Virus record (IMG/VR): IMGVR_UViG_3300031951_000065
Coordinates: 1 to 64,000 of that record
DNA: 64,000 bases
Origin: a virus
Strand: one strand, 5' to 3'
Shown: positions 18,901-29,145 of the stretch, piece after piece
Layout: each line of letters starts with the position of its first letter
Numbering within the stretch: position 1 is the first letter of the stretch
Notes under the pieces: model-generated
The model's input: the letters and a program-made list of their open reading frames with translations, nothing else
Told to the model about the DNA's origin: nothing
The model's database searches: none
Position numbers and translations under genes: made by a program

Positions 18901-21900
18901 GTAATATTTGTAATGTACGTATTCGGCGCTGTTTGTCCTGTACCAGCAATAACCGTAACGGTCATTCCTGTTTGTAGTCCTATTGTACTTGGTACATTAA
19001 TCGTAGTACCACTACTACTTGCGTTTGTTGATGTGTATGTTATTAGTGCACCATTATTATCAAATAGGGTTTTACCTGTTAATGGTTTTGTAACATAGCT
19101 TGAATTTACACATCCATTCAAAATATCGTAACCATCTATTAAGTGTGTTTTATATCTATGATAAATTGAACCCCATTTTAACATTAAATGATATGGTATA
19201 AAATGTGTAGACGATACTTCTCTAAATAAAGAAGATGTTAATATTGACTGACCTCCAAATGTTATTTGTTCATCTAAATCAATGAAAGGTAATGAGTTTA
19301 ATAACAAATACGATGAACCAGCGTACTTACCTCGTAAAGTTGATTTATTAAAATCATTAAATAATTGATTATGAAAATATGGTGTGTTTAATATTGAGGT
19401 TGTGTTTCCTGTAACATTAATCGTATTTTTAAAAAAGTCAGTGCTGTCTGCTGATGGTTTAACCCATGATTTAGATTCTATTGGTGAACATATAAAACCT
19501 TGAGAACTGTTAACTTTTAAAATGCCATTAAATTTAAAATTATCTCTTGTGAAATTTGTTTTACCTAAATAATTCAAATATGTTGTTGAATTGAAGGGGT
19601 ATATGTCTGTCCTGTATGTTTCAGGTTCGTAATCAATTAAAATTTTATTTAAATCATCTTCTTTTAAATCACCCGTAGGGTTAGTTGCTGTCTCGTCATA
19701 TTTTTCAAATTTAAATGGTTCGTCAATGACTGAAGATATATAATTGGTTGTTGGTAGATGGTCTTTAAAATAATTGAATCTTTCATATGGTGATAATCCA
19801 GGTAGATATCCATCATAAACCGTAGTGGTCTTAGGTGTCCCATCTTCATTTTTTTGAATAACACCGTTTTCTCTTAATTCTGTTTTTGTAACAGGAGCAA
19901 TTAATTGGTCTTTATTGGTTATTTTTTTTGCTAACTCAATAATATCGTTATCGTCTTTTATTAATTCTTGAATATTTTTAAATTCTTCATTGGCCAACTG
20001 TCTAATCATTTGGTCATTAAAAGAATCAAACAATGTTGAATACAGTGCTCTTTCGTACAATTCGTAAACAAATCCCGCGTAACTTTTATCAATAAATGGT
20101 ATAGATTCATTTATAACGTCAATACCTGATAAGTCTTCAATTTTTTGATTTTCAGTATTTGAATCAAAAACATAATTTACATCATTTCTTGTGGGTTCCC
20201 CATTTACGTTTGTTTCTACCCTATTGGTTACAATTTTAATATACTCTTCAATAAAGTCAATTTCAGGCCAAAGGGTTTTGTCATAAGATTTTAATTTGTG
20301 AACTAATTCTTCATCACCGGGATACGCAATTACATTTTGTTTACCACCACCTTGGGGTTTTTTTACTTCAGGCCATGGATATATGTTTTCACCTTTTGAT
20401 TCTTTTGATAAATTTGTTAAAGTCTTTTTTCTATTATTAGCAGCATCAAAAGCCTTGTTATGAACATCTTTCATTAACCTAATAAAAACCTCAGCATTAG
20501 CTAATAAAACCGCAAACATATTTCTTACGGTTGGTTCGAATCCAAATCCATATTCTTTACTTTTGATGACCTTATTCATTTCTGATTCAACATCATCTTC
20601 GACTTTTTTTCTTTGTTCCTCAAATGATTTTCTTATTTGAAAAATGTCTTCAAAAATTCCATCAATATGTACAACTACTTTTTTATCATTAAGAACTTTA
20701 TAATATGAACTTACGTTTTTAACATTCCTAATTGAAATCCTTTTGAAGTCTCCACTTGTTTGATTTAATAGTTCTTGAGTTAAAAGTTTGGTTTTACCCA
20801 TAGCGGCATTGAAACTAGATAAAAGGAGTTCAAGAGCACCCGCTCCGTTACCTAATATATGTTTTGTCTCTGTCTTATCTTTCGCGTTCAAATAAAACCA
20901 TAAATCACTAATTGTTTCATTATTGGTTGCAGTTTTAGTAAATGATGTATATTCTTGTGATAGATATTGTTTACCCCAAGCCTTAATTGAATTTTCAAAA
21001 TCATTGAGAAGGGTGTCCATTTCTTTTATACCAGAAAAGACATCCATACTGACTTTACTAAAAATTTGTTGTTCAAGTATTTTATCAAGAGTTTCAGCGA
21101 TGTAACCAATTTCTTTTAGGGTACGAACAGGAAAACCTTTTGGGATTAAACCTTTTTGTTCGTATTGTCTATACACCGATTTTAATATCGTATAACCTCT
21201 TGATGATTGTTTTACTCTTTTTTCATATAATCCTGTACTTTCATTAAATTTTGTATTGTCTTTTTCTTCGACCAAAAACATATAAGGGCAGTTGATAATT
21301 GCAGACAATGGGATATCGTTTAACCATGCAAAAGTTGAACCAACAAACTTTGTTGTTATTTCAAAATTACCATTAGATTCATTAAATCTCGATTTAAAAT
21401 CGGTCATATGTAATCTATAACGAATGGCTTTACCGTAGTAACCTTTAACTGTTAAATAAAAAATTGGCCACGGTAAATGGAAGAAAGCTCGATAAGGTGA
21501 GTTTTCAGAAGATTCGAAAAGAGTTTTACCTCTTACGTCAACAAAGTTTATAGTGATTTGTGGAACAAAGTTGGCACCTTTTACGTCAATATTAATTGAA
21601 TCAATACCAAAAGATTGTCCTGTTGGGTCTTTGAATTGGTCCTCACCGAATGTTACGTCATATCCATCTTTATATGTAGATTCTTGACCCTGAATTGGTT
21701 TGGGAACAAAAGCGTCAGTCCATGTGGCATCAAAGTTCCCATCACCACTTGCGTTTCTTAAAAAATTGAGATTACCTTTTGCAACTTGAGTTAGTGTATT
21801 TCCTACGTTATCGTCAGCAATAAGAGTCGTTCTTGGAATCAAATCAGCTTCCAAGTTCACATACATGACTAAGTTTTCTTGTTTATGTCCTCTTGGTTGA

Positions 21901-22010
21901 ACTTCTCCGTTTGCATCAACAACACTATTTGGGTCAACATAAATAAGATTGTTTTGGTCAACTTTTACAAGTATGTTTTCATTATTTGGGTAATCATTAT
22001 TGCTCGCCAT
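15987..22010 (-). CDS. Giant baseplate hub-like protein
   Basis: 2007 residues. Recognisable hints are in the last quarter: FEVSFGDQNQGIFKGVTLDQ (about 1675) and GNVMIQPTMFFYLKN...RGSYWITEVSHQIKGN (about 1740-1775), the pattern of gp27/gpD-type hub proteins in which a domain ends with a strand that reads Y-x-V/I-T-x-V-x-H. The extreme C-terminus (EIGMGMSPKLMSELGLYDGD) weakly resembles a double-psi beta barrel. A Thr/Ser/Gly-rich beta insert lies near residue 1000. Its partner genes upstream are gp53-like and the 1611-residue protein. Three to five times longer than gp27, so extra domains have been added. Hub assignment is inferred; that it is a baseplate protein is fairly secure. Confidence 0.85.
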   Translation of the reverse strand: MASNNDYPNNENILVKVDQNNLIYVDPNSVVDANGEVQPRGHKQENLVMYVNLEADLIPRTTLIADDNVGNTLTQVAKGNLNFLRNASGDGNFDATWTDAFVPKPIQGQESTYKDGYDVTFGEDQFKDPTGQSFGIDSINIDVKGANFVPQITINFVDVRGKTLFESSENSPYRAFFHLPWPIFYLTVKGYYGKAIRYRLHMTDFKSRFNESNGNFEITTKFVGSTFAWLNDIPLSAIINCPYMFLVEEKDNTKFNESTGLYEKRVKQSSRGYTILKSVYRQYEQKGLIPKGFPVRTLKEIGYIAETLDKILEQQIFSKVSMDVFSGIKEMDTLLNDFENSIKAWGKQYLSQEYTSFTKTATNNETISDLWFYLNAKDKTETKHILGNGAGALELLLSSFNAAMGKTKLLTQELLNQTSGDFKRISIRNVKNVSSYYKVLNDKKVVVHIDGIFEDIFQIRKSFEEQRKKVEDDVESEMNKVIKSKEYGFGFEPTVRNMFAVLLANAEVFIRLMKDVHNKAFDAANNRKKTLTNLSKESKGENIYPWPEVKKPQGGGKQNVIAYPGDEELVHKLKSYDKTLWPEIDFIEEYIKIVTNRVETNVNGEPTRNDVNYVFDSNTENQKIEDLSGIDVINESIPFIDKSYAGFVYELYERALYSTLFDSFNDQMIRQLANEEFKNIQELIKDDNDIIELAKKITNKDQLIAPVTKTELRENGVIQKNEDGTPKTTTVYDGYLPGLSPYERFNYFKDHLPTTNYISSVIDEPFKFEKYDETATNPTGDLKEDDLNKILIDYEPETYRTDIYPFNSTTYLNYLGKTNFTRDNFKFNGILKVNSSQGFICSPIESKSWVKPSADSTDFFKNTINVTGNTTSILNTPYFHNQLFNDFNKSTLRGKYAGSSYLLLNSLPFIDLDEQITFGGQSILTSSLFREVSSTHFIPYHLMLKWGSIYHRYKTHLIDGYDILNGCVNSSYVTKPLTGKTLFDNNGALITYTSTNASSSGTTINVPSTIGLQTGMTVTVIAGTGQTAPNTYITNITSTTGFTISQTPLTGLTGATVFAVYDEYVTFDIVPKISTSSGSTSGVTYTGYTNAGIRPFYQTVYSQIVNDYATYDITLGNVSYSSTSTSGKLLHRVTQKSGMNYWDVVMDNSKYITSDKNYTLLPSLGGHKNSDISNSNTFTVAEELTFKTLWYLNDTLSTSFSGQTFPSPYDYFRTTGNTYSISTNYKKALDLIGTFSPQILEYFESFFLDFASEKINEEIPYNIFRNISYPKFQDMLKKLSVVEKKDDDSNDIDLLIGNTLKERQKRNAESITTDILSANNLIKFTLANPKEIDANSLYGLTAVQPYKSLTTYKPQPFSASDLTTPNLNFIKLYIGEDIDSYYVNFFSLLDVKLTEDNIKKHRPLAQIYGGYRKAGGTNTKAAFLTYLQDSIILKNTGGTNVPKGAEARLALYLNTLLPLLGNLTSNATGNPAASIDMFRGYNSTQTKLELYNTFKSFNDKWTAGNSIGQRLLLEEFLFLDKANRDIGDKFYLNIDKFTPLLDPNNSKLPLYNAISMIIQGTGLDMRALPAYINFYGNNLTNKNKITPSKKVASTLFGTFLEVDYQEATPKVIIQLVGQTSKRIDMSNSKAYKFVDDSFYIGGQTPNPLLITSLEGFSQNDLSKSNRVVAFEVSFGDQNQGIFKGVTLDQSTLKNTSESFQVLENLSRSASGAGVHNVDTSLFDYYKQASYKCGVTAMGNVMIQPTMFFYLKNIPMFRGSYWITEVSHQIKGNNISTSFSGTRIPYTSLPDPKDSFVASYRILFDKIQAKAIAKIKQRAANDTDTDQEVIYQGIPYVTDRQGKNIQGETVIQEVGINRFGVPYNGYNETRLIQKVRNGNEEWFRTIVYKMGGEKYPIDDAQGFNLTNGITWSDVKDSSYKFYNVDFQLSRTITNDVIKTAKTTFKNPKNNTQLTVNPNYQLDKTVGSIVVEGPISRGPKSTEIGMGMSPKLMSELGLYDGDVVYFKMD

Positions 22011-22323
22011 AATATAGGTTATACAATTCTACACTTCTTTTATAATCTTGTAAAGACGTTGTGAGAGGAAAAGGTATTCTAATAACAAAATTATCAGGTA
22101 TCTGAAATTCAACACTACCAGCGGTTGGATTTGCTTGTAATATTAACCAACCAAATACTGGTGAACCATAATAATCTTGAGATATCTTATCGAATCTATC
22201 TCTACCTTTTTTATAAAACATATATCTGTCAGAAGGTTTTATTGGGATTTCAATACCTGGTACAATCCTAAATTTACCATCTTCAACAAAAAACTGATAT
22301 CTATCAAAATACTGTCTACTCAT
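21997..22323 (-). CDS. LysM-like baseplate wedge protein, gp53/gpX-like
   Basis: 108 residues. The segment GRDRFDKISQDYYGSPVFGW, then LILQANP and IPDNFVIRIPFP, is a LysM-like fold of the kind present in T4 gp53 and P2 gpX. In T4, gp53 clamps neighbouring wedges. It overlaps the 2007-residue gene by 14 bases and the 1611-residue gene by one base, so translation is probably coupled. Shorter than T4 gp53 (196 residues). Confidence 0.8.
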   Translation of the reverse strand: MSRQYFDRYQFFVEDGKFRIVPGIEIPIKPSDRYMFYKKGRDRFDKISQDYYGSPVFGWLILQANPTAGSVEFQIPDNFVIRIPFPLTTSLQDYKRSVELYNLYYGEQ

Positions 22324-25300
22324 TATTGTGGTCTATAATAATTTAATTTATCTTTTACTTCGTTTGATGTTGAAAAGATTTGGTTCGCTTCATCTATTAT
22401 TGTTTGGTTTGTTTCATCTGTTGTGGATGAAATTCCAAACTTAATTTCTTTATCACTTTTCCTTTTTTTGAATTTGGTTAATTTAAATTTCTTTTCTTCT
22501 GGTTTTTCAACAAATTTATTTAATCTCTTTTTCAATTGATTTTTTAGAGGGTCTTTATATAACGAAGGGTCTTTTAGCTCTGATATAAATGCATCTACTT
22601 TATCGTATAACAATTGTTTCATCATAAATTCAAAATCCGCCGATTGTATTGTTGGATTTAAAAATGTAATATTGGTAGATAGACCATCAACTAATTTCGG
22701 TGCATTTGTCTCAATATAATCAATACAGGTACTATATTCATTATATAATAAATCAGAAGTAAATCCACTAATTGCCACAGATTTAACAACACTGTCTTGT
22801 ACTGTTGAATCCTTACCATTTTTAATAACGAAATTAACTCTATCTAAATCAGATATTAGTTGGTTTCTTGATTTTTCAAGTTCATCTAATATTTGAGTGG
22901 AAACGGTAAGTTCATTTATTTTATTTTCAATTATCTCTTTAGTTATAAAATCTTTTAATTTAACATTCGTATCTGTAAGTATTGAGCCGGTCATTTCTTT
23001 ATTAAAACCAACCATATCAACTAAATAAGTTGATGATGAATTGTTAAGAAAATTAGCTAATCCTGTTTTTAATCCAGTTGTGTAAACTGTTAATTCTTGT
23101 GTCTTTTTATATAAACCAAGTAATGATAATGTTTTACCCGGTGTTGGTGATGTTGAGGTGTAAATGTCGTATTGATTTATTGGTCTATATTCACCCTTAA
23201 ATAAAAGAGCGGTAATATCTTTACCGTATTTTGTATAAACTTTGTTATACGTGTCTTGGTACTTATCAAAATAACTTTCTGTTGAGGCGAAGACGGATTT
23301 AATTATGTCCGTATATTTTATACTGTTACCATCAAGGGCTCCCATATAATTTCCACCTTTTACATTTTTAGTATTTTGAGATTGATTGGTTTTGTTAATG
23401 GCATTACCATAAGTTTTGTTCAAATCTTCTAAAAATTCACGAGTAAATTCTTCGGCCTTCTTACCACCGATTGTTTCATTTGTTGCAATTGACCTTTCAT
23501 CGTACATTTCGGTGTTGGCATAAAAATTAGATGATAGAGCGTTTTGAAGTCGTTCAACAGGTTTTGAAAGACCTTGACCACCAATAAAGTTTATCGATAG
23601 TGTGACCGAAGCAATCATTGGTTGTACACCAATACCTTCAGGGTTTAAATCCCACAATATTTGACCTCCGTCATCAAAAGATATGTTCACATCTCTAATG
23701 ACTATTTTTGAATGGTAAAAATCACCGATTCTTAATACACAAACAGGTGGTGGACCAAAAGAGGTATTTCTTGCTCTAACATCCGAATCTTCTGATATAC
23801 CTTTAATTGGTATGGTATCACCCGGTCTTATACATTGTTGTAAAAATGTAAGTCTCGCATTTAAACCTTCAGGTGTTGTTGAGTGAAACGCGGGATGAAA
23901 ATATTTTAATTTTTCTTTAAGTGATGAAAAAACAACAGGGTCACTATCTTCTAATTTTTTAAAGTAAAAACATTCAGATAGTGTTTTTGCAATGATTCTT
24001 TTTAATGGGTCAATTGCCGGTTTCCTTGTTGGTGGATTTACAACAACTTGTCCATTTTCCTCAATTTTTGTTATGGGTGGTTGTGGTGCGGGTGTTTCGG
24101 GTTGTTTCTTCTCTGATTTATTATTGTACTTTAAAGACATTGCAGTTTGTCTACAATAGAACGCAATTGGTGAGTATTGTTTTAATTTTGGTACTCTAAC
24201 GAAATCTTTATTAACACAATCTTTATCAGGTTGGGTTCCAGTTAATGTTTCACCATAATTGACCGATTCTACAATAATTTTAGTATCATGTTCAAAACCA
24301 AAATCTTTTGTACTATATTCTTTTACAATTACAATAGGTTCTCCTTTTTGAATTATTTCTTTGTCGTTATCAGAATTATTTTTATTTACTAAATTTAAAT
24401 TTGTTGGCCATTTTATTTGCCATTCTTTTTTTCCTCCGACAGCCGATAATCTATCAAAAATATCTTGAATTACGGAGTGACTTCTTCTTAGTGATAATCT
24501 TTCGTTGTAATCATTGGTTGCAACTGATGAACATGAAGATAAAATTTGAAATCTAATTGTTTCCGCTGTTTTACCAGATATGTCTGATATTAAACTATTT
24601 AAACTAGATTCATATTTATTAAATGACACATCGGCTTCATCAAAATAATCACCGATTTTTGTTTTTTGAGCATCAATGTCGGATTGTGTTATAACGTGAT
24701 TAGCATCACCAAAAATAAAAGATTTTTCTGTTTTTACTTGAGTGTCTGTTTGAGACAAACCAGTTAAAGTATTTAACGCGGCACCTAATTCATTAATATA
24801 AGCTTGTTTTTGGTCTTTGTAAGCTTTGTATAATTGTGTATAATTTTGTGTGGTATCAACTTTATCTCTTGGTCCCGGTATATCGTTTTCATACTTTAAT
24901 TTAATTATAACCTCATCAACAGCTTTAGAATCTGCTTCGTTACCTTGTGTTGTTGTGTTTGTTGGTGTTGTTTCTGTTGGATACTCAGTGGTTACCTTAT
25001 ATTGTTTGATAGTTTCGGGGTCTTGTCCTTGATTTAAGAAACTTTGAATTAGTTTTATATCGTTTGTATCTAATTGAGCGAATCTTCTGATTAATGCGTA
25101 GAAATCTAATTCCTCACACCCCGCAAAAAATGCGTTGATATAATTTTCCGATTCTTCATCGGACATTCCTTTAAAGTATTCTCTAACCAATAAATTTAAA
25201 ATACTTGGGTGGTCCACTACAACCTTAAATGATAATTGACCGCTTCTAGAAGTATCTTGATAAGTATATATTGGTTCAGGTCTACCTAAAAACGTATTGT

Positions 25301-27158
25301 CTTGCCATCTAGCTTGGTTGTTCTCGCTAACTTTCAAATCATACGGAGGAAACCACATAACCCTACCTCCATTATTACCTCTCTCACAGAATGGTAAATC
25401 ATTGTATGTGAAACCAGGTGTATTAGATGTTCTCCATGCTAAGTTCTCAATTGAGAACATATATTTTTTAGCGTAAAATCCATCACCTGTGGGTGATTCA
25501 AATATGTTTGTTGAATTCTTTGCACCAAATGAGTTTTTAAAACTATTTTTTGCATCATAGTTTCCGCTTGACATTGGTGCGATATTAATATTCCAAGGTC
25601 TGCTCTCACCACCCATTACACTATCATCAAATTTTCTGATATTAGCGGTTCTTTTCATTGTGTCTGAATAGTTCATATAAGACCTATCTTTGGTCCACAC
25701 CCTACAATATTCAGCACCTGTTTCTTGTTTATACTTGTCAACAAATTTAATTGCGGAACCTCGAGACAACATACTGTCACCTTCTTTAAAAATTCTACTT
25801 GTTTGGTCAATAACATTACCAACGTGTGTTCTTGTGGCTTGACCATCTTTAGGCATTGAATCCAAGATTTCTTGAGTTTTACCCAAAATTGAATCTTCTC
25901 TAAATCCGTATTTTGTTGAAATTGAATTGTTGTACGTATCACTTTCTCTTGATTGGAATTCCTCGTTCCATAATCCAATTTTGTTTTGTGAGTTCTTACT
26001 AATCCACGTCAGTTTACCACTAATTGGTCCACCTTGGGAAATATTTCTTTGTCTCTCGAATAACGCGGCTTGTACCGGGTCAAACATTAAACTTAAGAAG
26101 TAACTACTTTTAACCATGTTGTCATTAAAGTCTGACATGGTATATTTCACGTCTTCACTTCTATCGTCTCCAATATATGCGACACCTTTTGGTGCTTCTA
26201 ATCCTAAAACAGTTTTTACCCCTTGAGCAAAACTATTCGCAAAATTGAAAATTTTTGATGACTGTTGTGACCTCGCTGTTGTTGTATAATTTGGAGCATA
26301 TGTTGAATATGTTAATTGGTCAAATAATATTTGTTTCTGACCCTCTCCCATGTATTCAATCATTAAATCGGAAGGTTTTCTTCCGAGTTTAGGTCTTCTT
26401 TGAATACCAACTAAACTTCCTAAAACACCAGTAACGTCTTGTAAAATAGCGCCGGCTTCTGTTTTTGGTGTTGGTCTATTTTCAATAGGGTTTCTTGGGT
26501 TGGTTAAATAATCGCCAGGTATTTCACTAAAAGGGAATTCAATACCTGCAACTGTTTGAAGAAAATCAACACCCTTTCCTAATAAACTTTTAGCAACGGT
26601 AATCTTATAATTTTTTTCAACTAAAGGTTCTCTACCTGTAACAATATTAATTGCAGTCGCGGTATTTCCACCTAACGCATCTAACGCCCTAACCCTACCT
26701 AATGTTGCGGATTCCAAATTTTGTTGTAATCTAGCAAAGACAGGTCCTTGTTTGTTTTCTCTAATGTTTTGTGTGGCGAATTTCATTAACCTCGAATCAC
26801 TATCGAAGTTTTGGCCCGCCATAATACTAATTAAATTTGTTGTTTGGGGTTCGAATGAATTTACATATCCAGCTGGATTTATACCACCTAATAATAAAGC
26901 TAAAGACGGTAAAGATGTGTCAGTATATTCTTCAATTGTGTTATTGGGTGGAACATATAAATTGATAAAATTTTGTCCAAAATAAACCGCCCAATTTGTT
27001 TTAACGTCACCGGGGTCGACATTAGCAAAATTATTTAGATTCTGAACACTATAATTCGCATCCGTGAACGTTTGAGGTCCATTCGGTCTATTCAGAGTTT
27101 TTGAAATTAAAAAGTCCCTGAAAGTTTTGGTGTTATTAAAATCTAAATATGTTGGCAT
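22323..27158 (-). CDS. Giant baseplate protein with internal OmpA-like domain
   Basis: 1611 residues. N-terminal part unknown; residues about 560-690 contain the strongly conserved-looking GRVMWFPPYDLKVSENNQAR, then GRPEPIYTYQDTSRSGQLSF and VVVDHPSILNLLVREYF. Residues about 754-1016 resemble an OmpA-like peptidoglycan-binding domain: KLKYENDIPGP, a coiled insert, IRFQILSSCSSVATNDYNER, LSLRRSHSVIQDIF, and a final NYGETL...VNKDFVRV. A basic C-terminus (KFKLTKFKKRKSDKEIKF) follows coiled coils. Probably a baseplate protein that touches peptidoglycan or assembles the hub; it is cotranscribed with the gp53-like and hub-like genes. TATTTATA lies six bases upstream of its start. Confidence 0.85.
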   Translation of the reverse strand: MPTYLDFNNTKTFRDFLISKTLNRPNGPQTFTDANYSVQNLNNFANVDPGDVKTNWAVYFGQNFINLYVPPNNTIEEYTDTSLPSLALLLGGINPAGYVNSFEPQTTNLISIMAGQNFDSDSRLMKFATQNIRENKQGPVFARLQQNLESATLGRVRALDALGGNTATAINIVTGREPLVEKNYKITVAKSLLGKGVDFLQTVAGIEFPFSEIPGDYLTNPRNPIENRPTPKTEAGAILQDVTGVLGSLVGIQRRPKLGRKPSDLMIEYMGEGQKQILFDQLTYSTYAPNYTTTARSQQSSKIFNFANSFAQGVKTVLGLEAPKGVAYIGDDRSEDVKYTMSDFNDNMVKSSYFLSLMFDPVQAALFERQRNISQGGPISGKLTWISKNSQNKIGLWNEEFQSRESDTYNNSISTKYGFREDSILGKTQEILDSMPKDGQATRTHVGNVIDQTSRIFKEGDSMLSRGSAIKFVDKYKQETGAEYCRVWTKDRSYMNYSDTMKRTANIRKFDDSVMGGESRPWNINIAPMSSGNYDAKNSFKNSFGAKNSTNIFESPTGDGFYAKKYMFSIENLAWRTSNTPGFTYNDLPFCERGNNGGRVMWFPPYDLKVSENNQARWQDNTFLGRPEPIYTYQDTSRSGQLSFKVVVDHPSILNLLVREYFKGMSDEESENYINAFFAGCEELDFYALIRRFAQLDTNDIKLIQSFLNQGQDPETIKQYKVTTEYPTETTPTNTTTQGNEADSKAVDEVIIKLKYENDIPGPRDKVDTTQNYTQLYKAYKDQKQAYINELGAALNTLTGLSQTDTQVKTEKSFIFGDANHVITQSDIDAQKTKIGDYFDEADVSFNKYESSLNSLISDISGKTAETIRFQILSSCSSVATNDYNERLSLRRSHSVIQDIFDRLSAVGGKKEWQIKWPTNLNLVNKNNSDNDKEIIQKGEPIVIVKEYSTKDFGFEHDTKIIVESVNYGETLTGTQPDKDCVNKDFVRVPKLKQYSPIAFYCRQTAMSLKYNNKSEKKQPETPAPQPPITKIEENGQVVVNPPTRKPAIDPLKRIIAKTLSECFYFKKLEDSDPVVFSSLKEKLKYFHPAFHSTTPEGLNARLTFLQQCIRPGDTIPIKGISEDSDVRARNTSFGPPPVCVLRIGDFYHSKIVIRDVNISFDDGGQILWDLNPEGIGVQPMIASVTLSINFIGGQGLSKPVERLQNALSSNFYANTEMYDERSIATNETIGGKKAEEFTREFLEDLNKTYGNAINKTNQSQNTKNVKGGNYMGALDGNSIKYTDIIKSVFASTESYFDKYQDTYNKVYTKYGKDITALLFKGEYRPINQYDIYTSTSPTPGKTLSLLGLYKKTQELTVYTTGLKTGLANFLNNSSSTYLVDMVGFNKEMTGSILTDTNVKLKDFITKEIIENKINELTVSTQILDELEKSRNQLISDLDRVNFVIKNGKDSTVQDSVVKSVAISGFTSDLLYNEYSTCIDYIETNAPKLVDGLSTNITFLNPTIQSADFEFMMKQLLYDKVDAFISELKDPSLYKDPLKNQLKKRLNKFVEKPEEKKFKLTKFKKRKSDKEIKFGISSTTDETNQTIIDEANQIFSTSNEVKDKLNYYRPQ

Positions 27159-27164
27159 TTATAT

Positions 27165-27172
27165 TATAAATA
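27165..27172 (-). promoter_or_regulatory. Late-promoter-like TATTTATA element
   Basis: Coding-strand CTATTTATA six bases before the 1611-residue baseplate gene, in the 28-base gap after the tape measure gene. Confidence 0.5.
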
Positions 27173-27186
27173 GAAACTTTTTAATT

Positions 27187-29142
27187 TTAATTAAATTGAG
27201 GTGGTAAGGTAAAAGATGTGTAATCTAAATCCGATGGTATAAAACTTTGAGACATATCATTAGCCAATGATGGACTATTATTAATCGCCCTAACAACATT
27301 ATCAACAACGGCTCCGTCTGATTTAACAGTATGTGTATGGTTAACATTTACTGTTGAAGTTGTTGGTGTGGTAGATGATTCTTTTCCTTTTAATCTGTTC
27401 TCTAAATCAGATTCACTCACACCCATACTTTTAGCAACTAAAGCTTTAGCAGGTGCAACCGCTTCGCTAACCATTTTGGAAAATAAACCTTCGTCTGTTT
27501 TTTGTAAACCACCTAAACTTGTCTTTTCTTTTAAATTTCTAGATAATTCTAAACCTTCAATGTATTTGTCAAACTCAGCCAGAGGTTTTCTTATTTCTGC
27601 GGCGGCTTGTACTTTAGCAACCGTCAATAACGCACTTATGTCTTTTTGCATATTTTGAGTTACCGTGTATTGGTCTCTCGCAATATCCTCAACAGACATT
27701 TCTTCAAACGCTTTTTGATTCTCCAATAACCCTTTTGCAATCGTAGGATTTAGTTCATCCAAAGCGACTTTGGTATCTTTTAATCCCATCTTATCTGCTA
27801 AAGATTGAGGAATATCTATAACCATTCTACCACCTTCCATTTTGGAGATATTGGTTAAGAATTCTTTTTCTTTTTCATCTATTTGTAAACCTGAGGATAA
27901 TAACGCGGTAGCCGCCGATGACCTTTCCGCAGCTTTAATTGCGGTTTTGGACATTTCCTCCATACTCATACCCATTTGGTCAGCTAAAGCTTTAGATTTT
28001 CTTAAGTTTGCACCTGTAATTTCAAATCTACCTAATTCGGAATTATATGTCGCTAATGAACCCGCAACACCTATCATCGCATCTTGTAGACCACCGGCAT
28101 CATTTGTTGCCATATACATTAGTTTCAATGGGTCGTTGAAATCTCCAATCGCTCCACCTATAGCTTGTAATTCTGCGGACAACGCAATTGCTTGGTCGGG
28201 GTCAAAAAGTTTCTCCGCCATTGATTTAACCTTTTCAATGTTCATGTTAAATTCAATAGACTTCTGAACCATTCTGGTTAATCCCTCAACACCATTTTTA
28301 AATCCAATAGTGTTTAATTTGTCCATATTAGCACCAACATCTGCTACCACCTTTCTCGCGTTTAAACCAAGAGTTAATGAACTTTTACCCGCCCTGTCAA
28401 TTTCTTTGATTGCGTCTTTTGCTCCAATACCTACTTTTTCAAACGAATCCAGTGCAGCTCCCAATTTAGATAAATCACCGTAAAAAGCTCTAGCGGTTTT
28501 TTGTGATTCTTGTAAAACATCACTACCAAATGTTGTCATCTTACCTGTTTGTTCAACCATTTGTACCGCATAATCTTTTACATCCTCAAATCCAAATCCC
28601 ATAGCGGTAGCGGCTGGTAATGTTTCAAATATATTGTTTCTAAATTCTCTTGATAATTCACCTGTTAATCCAAGTTCAGAATTAATTTTATTTCTTAACT
28701 CTACTTCTTGTGTTTGTATTTTTATTAATTCATCACCAAGAAAAGATACCATCTCTTTGGCGCCTTTAACACCTAATTGAACCATAAAATCAGGTAGATT
28801 TTTTGATTCTCTTGCAATTTTACCTATTGTTTCAGATATGGTACTAAATTGGAATACAGTATCTTTTGATAATGATAATGATGAAACGGGGTTTGAATAC
28901 CCTAAGTCCGCAATATTTTGAGTTTTAAGTAGGTCTGTAGCAAAAGCGGCTGTTTTACTACCACCACTTCCTGTATTTCCTCCACTTGATGGTTCTTTTT
29001 GATTATAAAATGACCAATAAGTATCTACTTGACCCATTAAAGAACTGTTATTCTTCACGGATTCAAATTTCAAGAACTCGTTTTTGAATTGAGTATAATT
29101 TAAACCTGCTCTTAATTTGGATACTTCTTCGTTAATTGTCAT
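27187..29142 (-). CDS. Tape measure-like tail protein
   Basis: 651 residues, largely helical, with long stretches of Ala/Lys/Glu-rich amphipathic helix and small-residue turns (for example VEGLTRMVQKSIEFNMNIEK, ELQAIGGAIGDF, SKALADQMGMSMEEMSKTAI). The C-terminus is a low-complexity TTPTTSTVNVNHTHTV tail. Its place directly after the tail chaperone genes and before the baseplate genes is the usual place of the tape measure, which sets tail length and sits inside the tube. T4 gp29 has 590 residues; helical scaling would give a tail near 100 nm. No membrane-spanning or lysozyme domain seen. Confidence 0.8.
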   Translation of the reverse strand: MTINEEVSKLRAGLNYTQFKNEFLKFESVKNNSSLMGQVDTYWSFYNQKEPSSGGNTGSGGSKTAAFATDLLKTQNIADLGYSNPVSSLSLSKDTVFQFSTISETIGKIARESKNLPDFMVQLGVKGAKEMVSFLGDELIKIQTQEVELRNKINSELGLTGELSREFRNNIFETLPAATAMGFGFEDVKDYAVQMVEQTGKMTTFGSDVLQESQKTARAFYGDLSKLGAALDSFEKVGIGAKDAIKEIDRAGKSSLTLGLNARKVVADVGANMDKLNTIGFKNGVEGLTRMVQKSIEFNMNIEKVKSMAEKLFDPDQAIALSAELQAIGGAIGDFNDPLKLMYMATNDAGGLQDAMIGVAGSLATYNSELGRFEITGANLRKSKALADQMGMSMEEMSKTAIKAAERSSAATALLSSGLQIDEKEKEFLTNISKMEGGRMVIDIPQSLADKMGLKDTKVALDELNPTIAKGLLENQKAFEEMSVEDIARDQYTVTQNMQKDISALLTVAKVQAAAEIRKPLAEFDKYIEGLELSRNLKEKTSLGGLQKTDEGLFSKMVSEAVAPAKALVAKSMGVSESDLENRLKGKESSTTPTTSTVNVNHTHTVKSDGAVVDNVVRAINNSPSLANDMSQSFIPSDLDYTSFTLPPQFN

Positions 29143-29145
29143 ATC

